A stretch of DNA of 64,000 nt from contig JANUBW010000011.1 in NCBI GenBank assembly GCA_024809215.1, forward strand, positions 248,001 through 312,000, given 5' to 3'. The notes under the pieces are model-generated. The model was given only the letters and a program-made list of their open reading frames with translations, had not been told where the DNA came from and searched no databases. The position numbers and the translations under genes were made by a program. Origin of the DNA: Niastella sp. OAS944 (GTDB lineage: Bacteria; Bacteroidota; Bacteroidia; Chitinophagales; Chitinophagaceae). The stretch's first letter is position 1; every line of letters starts with the position of its first letter. Shown here in pieces: positions 17,665 through 26,070 of this stretch.

Positions 17665-18900
17665 TCACGACTTCACAGCAACAGCCAGCTTAATTTCCTT
17701 TACAGGCGGCTCTGCTTCTTCCTGCGCCTGCATGGCCCGCCGTTGCCGCTTCATTATCTGCAAATGCTTTTTGTAATCCATGAACGAAAGAACTACAAAC
17801 AACAAAAAGTACATGATCATACTTTTTTGCCTGATGATAATTCCCATGTTCGACATGGTGCCAGATAACGCAAATGAAGTTGCCAAAAACGTTACCGCAC
17901 TTGTTTTCAAGAGCGCCGACCCTTTTCTAAAAAACTTTATAAATCCTTTCTGACATAGTTGAAATGCCAGGTAGAGATATAGCGTATTTTCAATTGAAAC
18001 CACCAGCCCCATAGGCCCGGATGCATCAACAAACAAGGGCCTGAACCAGAAGGTGAACAATTTCAACACAAGCGGATAGTTAGAGATATCGATCCCCGAC
18101 CCCGCATTCTTCGACAATTCATATGACCTCGAAGCCGAAAACTGGTTAAAGCTTTCCAGCACGTTATCACCATCTATTTTTGAAAACGCCATGATCTTAT
18201 CGTACAACAAGACCATTGCGCCCACACTGGCGCCTAACACAAACAGCTTTTGCCATAAAGGCACTTTTTGCCGCCCGGTAAACAAACCCACCACAATACC
18301 CACAGCCATAAATAAGAATACGTGTGGCCGTACATGATATACAACGAGCAGACCAAGGATCAAAGCAATCTTCCGCGTTTTTAACTGGCTAAGGCCATAC
18401 ATCGCCATCCCAAGGCCGAAGAAGATGATGGACCCTTTACCCAATGACACTGTCCAAAAATGCATATTGGGCAAAAAGATCAATAAACCAATAAGATCTA
18501 TGCCGTACAACTTATGCTTGTATTTTAAATTCTCCTTTATGTATACATAAAAGAAAACGAACCCCCAGTAGCCCAGCCACGCAAACAGCGCGTACATCAT
18601 CTCAAAAGAAAAGCCGAGGTAGTTGATAAACGGGTAACTCACAAAATCAATGAAGGGGGTTCCCGTATCATATGCGCTCATCCAGTTAGCATAGGCCATC
18701 TGAGGCCTCAGGAAATACTCTTGCGAGTCTGACCGGGAAAATATCTGAAATACATAGTAAAAAACGCAAAACAGGCAATGGAACCAGTACAGGTTCTTCA
18801 TCATGCCTAGCTGAAACCAGGGCTTACCCCGTTTCATTATTTGCAGCATTGGTATCGATGCTACAAAGAACAAGACCATCAAAAGTATTCCACCTAGCAC
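17665..18900 (-). CDS. Polytopic membrane protein, candidate O-antigen/capsule polymerase (Wzy-like)
   Basis: 411 residues with about 9-11 hydrophobic segments and a long loop near residues 230-300. It ends in a charged cytoplasmic tail (KRQRRAMQAQEEAEPPVKEIK). No strong motif is visible. Motifs such as SLGKGSIIFFGLGM and VVYHVRPHVFLFMAVG resemble hypothetical Wzy-like/EpsG-type proteins in capsule loci. The cluster has flippase, Wza and Wzc but no other polymerase candidate, so this is the best Wzy guess. A GTG codon starts the frame, with an ATG at 18879 as alternative. It lies 11 bases after the upstream GT4 gene. Confidence 0.6.
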   Translation of the reverse strand: MLGGILLMVLFFVASIPMLQIMKRGKPWFQLGMMKNLYWFHCLFCVFYYVFQIFSRSDSQEYFLRPQMAYANWMSAYDTGTPFIDFVSYPFINYLGFSFEMMYALFAWLGYWGFVFFYVYIKENLKYKHKLYGIDLIGLLIFLPNMHFWTVSLGKGSIIFFGLGMAMYGLSQLKTRKIALILGLLVVYHVRPHVFLFMAVGIVVGLFTGRQKVPLWQKLFVLGASVGAMVLLYDKIMAFSKIDGDNVLESFNQFSASRSYELSKNAGSGIDISNYPLVLKLFTFWFRPLFVDASGPMGLVVSIENTLYLYLAFQLCQKGFIKFFRKGSALLKTSAVTFLATSFALSGTMSNMGIIIRQKSMIMYFLLFVVLSFMDYKKHLQIMKRQRRAMQAQEEAEPPVKEIKLAVAVKS

Positions 18901-18911
18901 AAGCCTGAGTT

Positions 18912-20075
18912 TTATTTATTAATCAAATTGTGGTAAATATCTTCCAGTTCAGCTACCATTCTCTTCATGCTGAACGAATTGATAACTGTTTCACGTGCAG
19001 CCTGTTTCATTTGCGCTGCCACATCGGGTTGTTGCAACAATTGCGACAAGCGGTCAACCAGTTGCATGGGTTGTTCAACCGGCACCAATACGCCATTCAC
19101 CCCATCTTTAATTACTTCGGGTATACCGCCCGCGGCTGTACAGGCAGGTACACAATTCATACTCATTGCTTCAAGGAGTGCGATGGGCAACCCTTCAAAT
19201 TCTGAGCTCATCATAAATATATCCATGGCAGTGAAATACGGCCGGGTTTCGGCCTGCGATCCTGCAAAGAATATATACTTATCAGTTCCCAATTCCTTTG
19301 CTTTGGCATGAATTTCTTCGCTTAGCGGCCCGGTGCCTACCATAATAAAATAAGTATCCGGATGCTTTGCATGCAATGCCTTGGCAATTTCAAGCCAGGT
19401 GCCCAACCGCTTTTGTACCCTGAATACACAGGTAATGCCTATAACTGTAGCGGTTGCCGGAATATTCAGCTCCTTACGAATGTCTTTCTCAAAAGTTTGC
19501 GTACGGGCGTACTTGGTAGTATCAGCACCATTCGCAACTACCTGTACCTGCGGTTTTGCCTTACCATAATTTATTTTAATGGAGTTGGCAACTTCCGCCG
19601 AAACGGCAATTACCAGCTGCTGATAGGAAAAACTCAGCTTGTTCATATAATAAGTGAGCTTATGGTATCGCTCCCATTTATTATGCTCGGTATAAACAAC
19701 CGGTACGCCGGTGAGTTTGCCAACCAGGCGGGCGGCCATACCAGCCCAAGGAAGATGGCAATGAATCAGCTGAATTTTATGCTTACGTACATACACTGCT
19801 ATTTTGCGCACCGCCAGCATTATGGCTGCGTTGTTCTTTGCCGGAATACAAACTACCTTGCCTCCCTCATTTTCAATAGCAGAAACCATTGCATCTTTCC
19901 ACGACAGAAAATAGATATAATGAAAATTAAACTTCTGTTTATCGTGCTGACGCAAGGTTTCGGGCAATAACATCTCAGCTCCTCCGCGGCCCAGTGATTT
20001 AATTATGTGTAATACCTGAACAGCTTCCTGTTCCTGGTACATTCTACGCACATATGTTTTATCCAAGGTATCCAT
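18912..20075 (-). CDS. GT4 glycosyltransferase
   Basis: 387 residues. LHIIKSLGRGGAEMLLPETL is the classic GT4 N-terminal glycine loop. HCHLPWAGMAARLVGKLTGV and the donor site EFEGLPIALLEAMSMN (intact EX7E) complete the GT-B pattern. It retains anomeric configuration and uses an NDP-sugar. It is 3 bases from the next upstream GT4 gene, in a run of three GT4 genes that probably assemble the capsule repeat unit at the inner face of the membrane. Confidence 0.88.
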   Translation of the reverse strand: MDTLDKTYVRRMYQEQEAVQVLHIIKSLGRGGAEMLLPETLRQHDKQKFNFHYIYFLSWKDAMVSAIENEGGKVVCIPAKNNAAIMLAVRKIAVYVRKHKIQLIHCHLPWAGMAARLVGKLTGVPVVYTEHNKWERYHKLTYYMNKLSFSYQQLVIAVSAEVANSIKINYGKAKPQVQVVANGADTTKYARTQTFEKDIRKELNIPATATVIGITCVFRVQKRLGTWLEIAKALHAKHPDTYFIMVGTGPLSEEIHAKAKELGTDKYIFFAGSQAETRPYFTAMDIFMMSSEFEGLPIALLEAMSMNCVPACTAAGGIPEVIKDGVNGVLVPVEQPMQLVDRLSQLLQQPDVAAQMKQAARETVINSFSMKRMVAELEDIYHNLINK

Positions 20076-20078
20076 GTA

Positions 20079-21176
20079 TTAGTTGTTAAGGGGGGATGAA
20101 ACAGCATTGTATACATCCAAAAATTTGCCGGCAATTTTTGTATTCAAATATTCGCTTGTAACCATTTGCCAGCCATTTTGTACCAGCTGTTCATTATATG
20201 GTGTTTTATTGAGCGCTGCCAACACCTTATCGGCAAATACCTGTTCGCTTCCTTTTGGCACCAGGTAACCGGTTTTATCGTTTATCACTACTTCGCCAAT
20301 GCCACCTACATCATAAGCCACCGTTGGTGTTTTGCAATAAAAAGCTTCCAGTAATACCCCGGGTAATCCTTCAATAATGCTGGGCAGCAACAACACATTG
20401 GCATTTTTAATGAACTGCATGGCATCGTTCCTGAACCCATAGAACCTTACCTGCTGCTGAAGCCCTTTATGTTTAACCAGCTCCTCTATTTGCGATTGAA
20501 GCGGTCCGCTGCCAACCAAATGCAAACTGGCGCCGGGCTGCCGCTTTAGCACTTCTTCGAAAATGGCTATAAGGCGAACATGATTCTTTTCATAAGTAAA
20601 CCCGCCTACATGCACCAGTATCGGTTTCGAAGCGCCTTGCAACGGATTCTCGGCCCCATTGAAATCAGTTTCCTCAATACCAATAGGCACTTTTATAATA
20701 CGCTCTTTGAGTTTCGGAAACATTCTGCCAAAATCAGTTGCCGAAGTACCGCTCACCGAAACGATCTTACTCACATATCTGAAAAAGAAACCGTTCAGCA
20801 TCCTTGCCGGTGCAGTTTTTATATATAAGCTTATTGTACTGGCATTTCGAAATACGATGGGTTGTTTCCATCGGAAAAACAGTTTCGAAAACACCGCATA
20901 TTTCAATGTATCGCTGGCATTGGCCTGCACTATGTCGGGTTTCTCTTCTTTAATTATTTGCGCCAACTGCCGCCATGCCTTCACATCCCACATGCGTTTT
21001 TTGGGCGTACCATTCAAATGCCTTGTTTCGCCCGAAAAAGGCAAGGGCGCGCTGCCCGGAAAAACAAATACGACGATCGCTTTATGTCCTTCCTTATTGA
21101 TATGGGTCGACAGTTGCGAAGCAAACACTTCTGCCCCGCGTAATTGCGGTTTTTGAACCAGTTGAAGTATTATCAA
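20079..21176 (-). CDS. GT4 glycosyltransferase
   Basis: 365 residues from a TTG start whose TTGA overlaps the TGA stop of the upstream GT4 gene, which suggests translational coupling. It has IILQLVQKPQLRGAEVFASQL at the N-terminus, LVHVGGFTYEKNHVRLI at the hinge and SIIEGLPGVLLEAFYCKTP with EX7E. Same fold as its two neighbours but clearly divergent, so probably a different linkage. Confidence 0.87.
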   Translation of the reverse strand: MIILQLVQKPQLRGAEVFASQLSTHINKEGHKAIVVFVFPGSAPLPFSGETRHLNGTPKKRMWDVKAWRQLAQIIKEEKPDIVQANASDTLKYAVFSKLFFRWKQPIVFRNASTISLYIKTAPARMLNGFFFRYVSKIVSVSGTSATDFGRMFPKLKERIIKVPIGIEETDFNGAENPLQGASKPILVHVGGFTYEKNHVRLIAIFEEVLKRQPGASLHLVGSGPLQSQIEELVKHKGLQQQVRFYGFRNDAMQFIKNANVLLLPSIIEGLPGVLLEAFYCKTPTVAYDVGGIGEVVINDKTGYLVPKGSEQVFADKVLAALNKTPYNEQLVQNGWQMVTSEYLNTKIAGKFLDVYNAVSSPLNN

Positions 21177-22396
21177 TTTGTTTCAATAATTATATTGAGT
21201 AAATAATTTTCCAGCTTGTCGGCAATCATTCCCAACTCGAAGTTCTGTATGGCATGGTTGTGCGCGTTTATTGCCATTTCCTTTGCAGTACTTAGGTTAT
21301 CCTTATACCACAACAATGCGCGGGTAATGTCCTGCACCGATCCTGTTTTGAACATATAACCTGTTTGCAGGTGTGTAATTACTTCTTTGTTCACAGGAAT
21401 GTCGCTGGCCAGCACGGGAAGTCCGGCAAACATGGCCTCCACAACAGCGCCACTAAATCCTTCACTATGCGAGGGAAAAACAAAACAATCGTAGTTATTG
21501 ATAATTTGCGGGATATCGCTTCTGTTTCCCAGCAAAACCACATTGTTCTGTAAACCCAGTTCATTGATCAGCGCCAACAAAGCTTCTTTTTCAGTACCAT
21601 CACCGGCAATATGTAAAACCGCATTGGGACATGCTGGTAAAAAATCATTGAAGGCCAGTATTAAGTCGCGCTGGCCTTTCACCGGTACTAATCGACCGAC
21701 GTTTAGAAAATGGAGTGGTTTTCCAGAAAATGTCTGTGGAACCTGAAACCGGAACACTTTACTATCCCGGCCCCTGTTTATTACTTCAATTTTATCAGCA
21801 GCCACTCGCAGCGCCTTTGCACCCGATTGTTTAACCGTTTGCGAATTGGCAATAAATCCTTTGCAATAACCTGCGGTTGCCTTGTTGGCCCATTTGAAAA
21901 AAGATACGGCAGTTTTAGCCTTCCACGACAAAGCGGCATTATATGTACTGGCATACAGATCGCTTATGAAAGTACCTATTACAGGTACCCCGGTAAACCG
22001 GCTAACCAGCCTCGTTACCAACTCAGACCTGGTTAAATAAGCCACCAGCAGTTGCGGCTGCTCCTGCTGCACTATTTGTTTCAATTGTTTATAGGCAGTC
22101 ATAAACCCATACTTCTTTTTCAATGCCACCGAATGCACGGTTATACCCTTGCTGGTAAAACGGGGCTTAAGCAGGTCGCCGGCGTATAAATGGCAAACAA
22201 CAGGTTGAATATTCTTAAACCGGATGAGGTTGTTGAAAAGACTTTCTTCGGCCCCACCGGTTTGCAATGTATCAATTACAAACAGCACTTTATAAGGCTG
22301 CGAAGCGTTGTTGCTCTTGCTTACGAACGTATTTATTTCCCCGGCAACAGCCAGCGTATTGTTATCCATACTGGGCAACGGTGCTTTAATTGTCAT
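21173..22396 (-). CDS. GT4 glycosyltransferase
   Basis: 407 residues. After a ~30-residue N-terminal extension comes VLFVIDTLQTGGAEESLFNNL (GT4 glycine loop), then FLNVGRLVPVKGQRDLI and SHSEGFSGAVVEAMFAGLPV (EX7E). It overlaps the upstream FkbM gene by 11 bases and the downstream GT4 gene by 4, so the three are tightly coupled. Sugar specificity is not readable. Confidence 0.87.
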   Translation of the reverse strand: MTIKAPLPSMDNNTLAVAGEINTFVSKSNNASQPYKVLFVIDTLQTGGAEESLFNNLIRFKNIQPVVCHLYAGDLLKPRFTSKGITVHSVALKKKYGFMTAYKQLKQIVQQEQPQLLVAYLTRSELVTRLVSRFTGVPVIGTFISDLYASTYNAALSWKAKTAVSFFKWANKATAGYCKGFIANSQTVKQSGAKALRVAADKIEVINRGRDSKVFRFQVPQTFSGKPLHFLNVGRLVPVKGQRDLILAFNDFLPACPNAVLHIAGDGTEKEALLALINELGLQNNVVLLGNRSDIPQIINNYDCFVFPSHSEGFSGAVVEAMFAGLPVLASDIPVNKEVITHLQTGYMFKTGSVQDITRALLWYKDNLSTAKEMAINAHNHAIQNFELGMIADKLENYLLNIIIETN

Positions 22397-23156
22397 TGAA
22401 TAATATTGTTACATTTTCGCCTTTACAAAACATAGTAAACTCGCGATGGGCAATGGCTCTGAAAAAGGCAGATGTACAACCCGGGTGATCACCATCGTGC
22501 AATTCTATCATTACGCACCGCACCATGGGTAACCAGTCTTTATAGTTATACATGAACAGTTCCTTTTCGGCGCCTTCAATATCTATTTTAAGCAGATCGA
22601 TCGATGTAAGATTATACTTCTTAACAATGTCATTGATAGTAATGCATGTGGTTGTGCCAACCTTTTTACCTGTAGCCTCTACAATCCTGAATGCATACTC
22701 GCCGCGGCCGCCATCATACATTTCCAGCTCTTTGTTTTCGTACCAGATGGCATTATTAAGGGCATGTACATTACTAAACCCCGACACATTCTTTACCAGC
22801 TGCTCGTAATTATGTTTCTCGGGCTCTACAGCAATCACCTGTGCATTGGGGTATTTTGTTTTAAAGTATAGTGCAGACAAACCAACATTCGCTCCCAGGT
22901 CAATAACAGTTTTCACCGGCGATCCATTGAGACCATTATAATTATACTGGTCAAATACCATCACCTGTTTAAAAACTTTAAAATCCGTGCTTCCTTTCCT
23001 GATATGTACCCTCCGCCCTTTCCATTTTACTGCAACTTCGGCTTCAGCATCGGCAGCAGTCATTGCCATACCAATAAGCAGCGATTTCACTATTCCGAAG
23101 CGGTAAATAAACCGCATAACGGAATACACTTTTTTGTTTAGTTTGTCTCTCTTCAT
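22386..23156 (-). CDS. FkbM-family SAM-dependent methyltransferase
   Basis: 256 residues. TVIDLGANVGLSALYFKTKYP is the SAM-binding motif I, followed by VIAVEPEKHNYEQL, and the FkbM hallmark DLLKIDIEGAEKELF. FkbM enzymes O-methylate sugars or polyketides; in capsule loci they probably methylate a sugar hydroxyl of the repeat unit. It overlaps the downstream GT4 gene by 11 bases and follows the GT2 gene by 10. Confidence 0.85.
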   Translation of the reverse strand: MKRDKLNKKVYSVMRFIYRFGIVKSLLIGMAMTAADAEAEVAVKWKGRRVHIRKGSTDFKVFKQVMVFDQYNYNGLNGSPVKTVIDLGANVGLSALYFKTKYPNAQVIAVEPEKHNYEQLVKNVSGFSNVHALNNAIWYENKELEMYDGGRGEYAFRIVEATGKKVGTTTCITINDIVKKYNLTSIDLLKIDIEGAEKELFMYNYKDWLPMVRCVMIELHDGDHPGCTSAFFRAIAHREFTMFCKGENVTILFNDN

Positions 23157-23166
23157 GAATTAAGGT

Positions 23167-24036
23167 TTAATGTTTAATGAATTTTAGTGTTCCAGGATCG
23201 AGTGTTCTGCCACCAACACCTGTGATGCCATGCCAAATACCCATTAGCCTAAGCTTTACGCGTTGAAACCTGTCTGGGGCAAGAACGGCTGCTGAGATCA
23301 GCATTTTTGTTTGCAGATAGCAATAGCCTATTAAATTTCCTATAGAGAAATGTTTCTTTACAATAAACATGTGATTGCGGGCCGAGTAGTAGCCCCGCCA
23401 TAAAGTAGCCCGGGTAAACTGACCGCCGCCGCCAAGGTATAAGCGGTTATCGGCGCCGTTCTTTAATACCCCTATTTTGTATCCGCTGCGTTGTATACGA
23501 ACCGAATACTCATGATCATCGCACATCATAAAAAACTCTTCGCAAACGGGACCTACTTTACGAACCACATCAGCTTTTATCAGCGCGCCATCTATCATGG
23601 CATAATCGGCTTCCTGCAGTTTTATATCTTCCCGCACCGGAAACTTCTTTCCCATTTTAAGGTGTGCGCCATGTAAACCGAGCAGCGAAAACTTGCTTTG
23701 CTCAATATTTTCAACCAGCTCTTTTAGCGCATGTGGTGCATACATGGTATCATCATCCAACACCCAGAAGTACTGGCATTCTTTATTTTTTAAACCCGAA
23801 TTCATTGCAGCAGCAATGGCACCTGCCGATCCGGTATTGCTTTCCATAAAAATGCACCGGATGTTATTGCTGCCATCAACTGTTTTCAGGTATTCAATTG
23901 TGCCATCGGTACTTTTGTTATCTACAACAATAATTGTTGCAGGCTTCAACTCCTGGGCCAATACATGGGCTAAAGCATCTTTAAGCGTATCGAGCCTGTT
24001 GTAAGTAACCAATATTGCACACACATTTGCGTTCAT
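23167..24036 (-). CDS. GT2 glycosyltransferase
   Basis: 289 residues, GT-A fold. AILVTYNRLDTLKDALAHVL and IIVVDNKSTDGTIEYL give the nucleotide-binding half. FWVLDDDTMYAPHAL contains the DXD metal motif. The C-terminus (YYSARNHMFIVKKHF) resembles rhamnosyl/galactofuranosyl transferase-like GT2 proteins. First of three consecutive GT2 genes. Confidence 0.87.
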   Translation of the reverse strand: MNANVCAILVTYNRLDTLKDALAHVLAQELKPATIIVVDNKSTDGTIEYLKTVDGSNNIRCIFMESNTGSAGAIAAAMNSGLKNKECQYFWVLDDDTMYAPHALKELVENIEQSKFSLLGLHGAHLKMGKKFPVREDIKLQEADYAMIDGALIKADVVRKVGPVCEEFFMMCDDHEYSVRIQRSGYKIGVLKNGADNRLYLGGGGQFTRATLWRGYYSARNHMFIVKKHFSIGNLIGYCYLQTKMLISAAVLAPDRFQRVKLRLMGIWHGITGVGGRTLDPGTLKFIKH

Positions 24037-24079
24037 AAGAGGTAAGATGAATTAAAACTTATTTTTTTAGTATTGAGGC

Positions 24080-24964
24080 TTATCTTTTATACCACCTGTT
24101 CATACCGTAATCACGTATGGCTTTACAGGTGTTTTTAGTTACCAGGGTGCCATACCTGAAACCATGTTTATAGTTTAACAGGCTTTTACCTATTGAAATA
24201 AACAAAATTGACCAAAAGGCAGTGTAGTACCGGTTCTTTGCCATTACAAACAACGAATTGCGAATGCTGTAATAATCCCGCCACAAAACACTTTCATCCT
24301 TTTTTTGAATGGGCGGCCGTTTAACATTCATCCGGTTCCATTTTCTACGCAGGTCGAGGAACAAACCTGAGTGCACCAGTATTTTATACCCGGCCTTTTT
24401 TTGTTGCAGATCGTGATCGAGGTCTTCAAAGCCGAAGAACAGTTTTGCGGTTGGCTTTATGCCTTTCAATACGCTTTCGCCTTTTATCACCTTTATCATT
24501 CCGCCACCAATGGTATCTACTTCAATGTATTCGCCTTTCTCCAATTCTTCATTGGTAGTTCTTCGCAACAAACCGGTACGGGTATTTATTTTATGACCAA
24601 CTACACCAACCTGACCGCAATTCCCTTCATACGAATCTGCCAGCTGCAATAATTTTTCAAACGTATCATTTGTATATGGAGGATCGTTGTCATCGGCCCA
24701 CAGTATCCATTCGTATCCTTCTTTAGCCAGTGTTTCCAAACCAATATTTCCACCACCTGCAAAACCGGAGTTATATCCAACCTTTAAATGCACCACATTG
24801 GGGTAAAGCTGGGCCAGTTTGTTTTTCGTAAGGTCATTGTCGTTATTATCAACAATAAGCAGTTTATCGGGCGGCCTGGTTTGATCGAGGCACTTTTCAA
24901 TAGTGTCCATCAGGATGTCGGGCCTGTTGAAGGTCACAATAAATGCAGCAAACTTCTTGTTCAT
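24080..24964 (-). CDS. GT2 glycosyltransferase (paralogue pair, copy 1)
   Basis: 294 residues. It opens FAAFIVTFNRPDILMDTI, then LLIVDNNDNDLTKNKL, and the metal motif WILWADDNDPPYTND. It has a two-aspartate ADDND with PP next to it instead of a plain DXD. The C-terminus reads WRDYYSIRNSLFVMAKNR. The next gene (25046) is similar along its whole length, so the two arose by tandem duplication and may add consecutive or alternative sugars. Confidence 0.87.
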   Translation of the reverse strand: MNKKFAAFIVTFNRPDILMDTIEKCLDQTRPPDKLLIVDNNDNDLTKNKLAQLYPNVVHLKVGYNSGFAGGGNIGLETLAKEGYEWILWADDNDPPYTNDTFEKLLQLADSYEGNCGQVGVVGHKINTRTGLLRRTTNEELEKGEYIEVDTIGGGMIKVIKGESVLKGIKPTAKLFFGFEDLDHDLQQKKAGYKILVHSGLFLDLRRKWNRMNVKRPPIQKKDESVLWRDYYSIRNSLFVMAKNRYYTAFWSILFISIGKSLLNYKHGFRYGTLVTKNTCKAIRDYGMNRWYKR

Positions 24965-25045
24965 AAATGTTACGTTTGAGGCAGCCGCTTGGTCGGTCGG
25001 TGCTCTTTGGGTTTACAAAAATTGTAGGGTTTAAATAGCCGGGGT

Positions 25046-25933
25046 TTATCTTTTGTAATATCTTCTCAAACTATAATCGCGAACAGCCCTGCAGGTGTTT
25101 CTTACTACCAGGCCGCCGTAGCGCCTGCCATGTTTATAACTCAACAGGCTTTTGCCAATGGAAACGGTAAGGAACGATAGCCAGGCCAGGGGAAGCCTGT
25201 GCTTTTTCATAATGAACAGGGCATTGCGAATGCTGTAATAGTCGCGCCACAATACCTTCTCATCTTTTTTCTTTACTATTTCGCGTTCAACATTCAACCT
25301 GCTCCAACGTTCACGACAGCCCAGGAACAGTCCGCTATGCACCAGTATTTTGTAACCGGCTTCTTTTTGCGACAGGTCAAAGTCAAGGTCTTCAAAACCA
25401 AAGAACAGTTTCTCTTCGGTTATAATGCCTTCGCGTATACTGTTACCGTTTACGATCTTACATTGGCCGCCACCTATTGTATCAACTTCTATGTAAGGAT
25501 TTTTACGCAGCTCTTCGTTTGTTATGCGTTGTAACAAACCGGTGTATCTATTGAACCGGCTGCCTACCATTCCTACCTGACCGCATTTATCGCCATACGA
25601 TTCGGCCAGTGTTACCAGCTTCTCAAATGTATCTTCTGTTTGTGGCGGATCGTTATCGTCGCCCCAGAAGATCCATTTATAGCCTTCTTTTGCCAGCATT
25701 TCCAATCCCACTTTATCGCCCCCCGCAGGGCCTGCATTATAACCCATGTAAACGTGTTCAACTTCGGGGTATAATTCTTCCAGCTTTTTCTTTGTTTCAT
25801 CTGTTGCCCCGTTATCAATGATCAATACCTTTTCGGGCGGTAATGTTTGGGTAAAGATCTTATGGAGGGTATCCATCAAAATTTCTGCACGATTGAAAGT
25901 CACAATAAATGCAGCGAATCTTTTATTGCTCAT
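25046..25933 (-). CDS. GT2 glycosyltransferase (paralogue pair, copy 2)
   Basis: 295 residues and colinear with the 24080 product: RFAAFIVTFNRAEILMDTL, VLIIDNGATDETKKKL, WIFWGDDNDPPQTEDTF, WRDYYSIRNALFIMKKH. The GDDNDPP block carries the metal-binding Asp residues. The first GT2 gene after the ABC flippase gene, 137 bases downstream of it. Confidence 0.87.
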   Translation of the reverse strand: MSNKRFAAFIVTFNRAEILMDTLHKIFTQTLPPEKVLIIDNGATDETKKKLEELYPEVEHVYMGYNAGPAGGDKVGLEMLAKEGYKWIFWGDDNDPPQTEDTFEKLVTLAESYGDKCGQVGMVGSRFNRYTGLLQRITNEELRKNPYIEVDTIGGGQCKIVNGNSIREGIITEEKLFFGFEDLDFDLSQKEAGYKILVHSGLFLGCRERWSRLNVEREIVKKKDEKVLWRDYYSIRNALFIMKKHRLPLAWLSFLTVSIGKSLLSYKHGRRYGGLVVRNTCRAVRDYSLRRYYKR

Positions 25934-26002
25934 AGAAATACTTTAAATGCTTAACAGCTAATGTTATTGATTTAGGTAAAGGTTTATGTAACTGACGTGC
26001 AA

Positions 26003-26026
26003 AAGGCATTACTTCCGTAATGCCTT
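26003..26026. terminator. Perfect 10-bp hairpin between ABC flippase and GT2 genes
   Basis: AAGGCATTAC (26003-26012) pairs perfectly with GTAATGCCTT (26017-26026) around TTCC. On the minus strand no long T-run follows, so it looks like an attenuator or RNA-processing structure rather than a strong terminator. Confidence 0.45.
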
Positions 26027-26070
26027 CCTTACAATCTTTTAAAAAGCGATCTGTTAACCAGTGAGCAATC

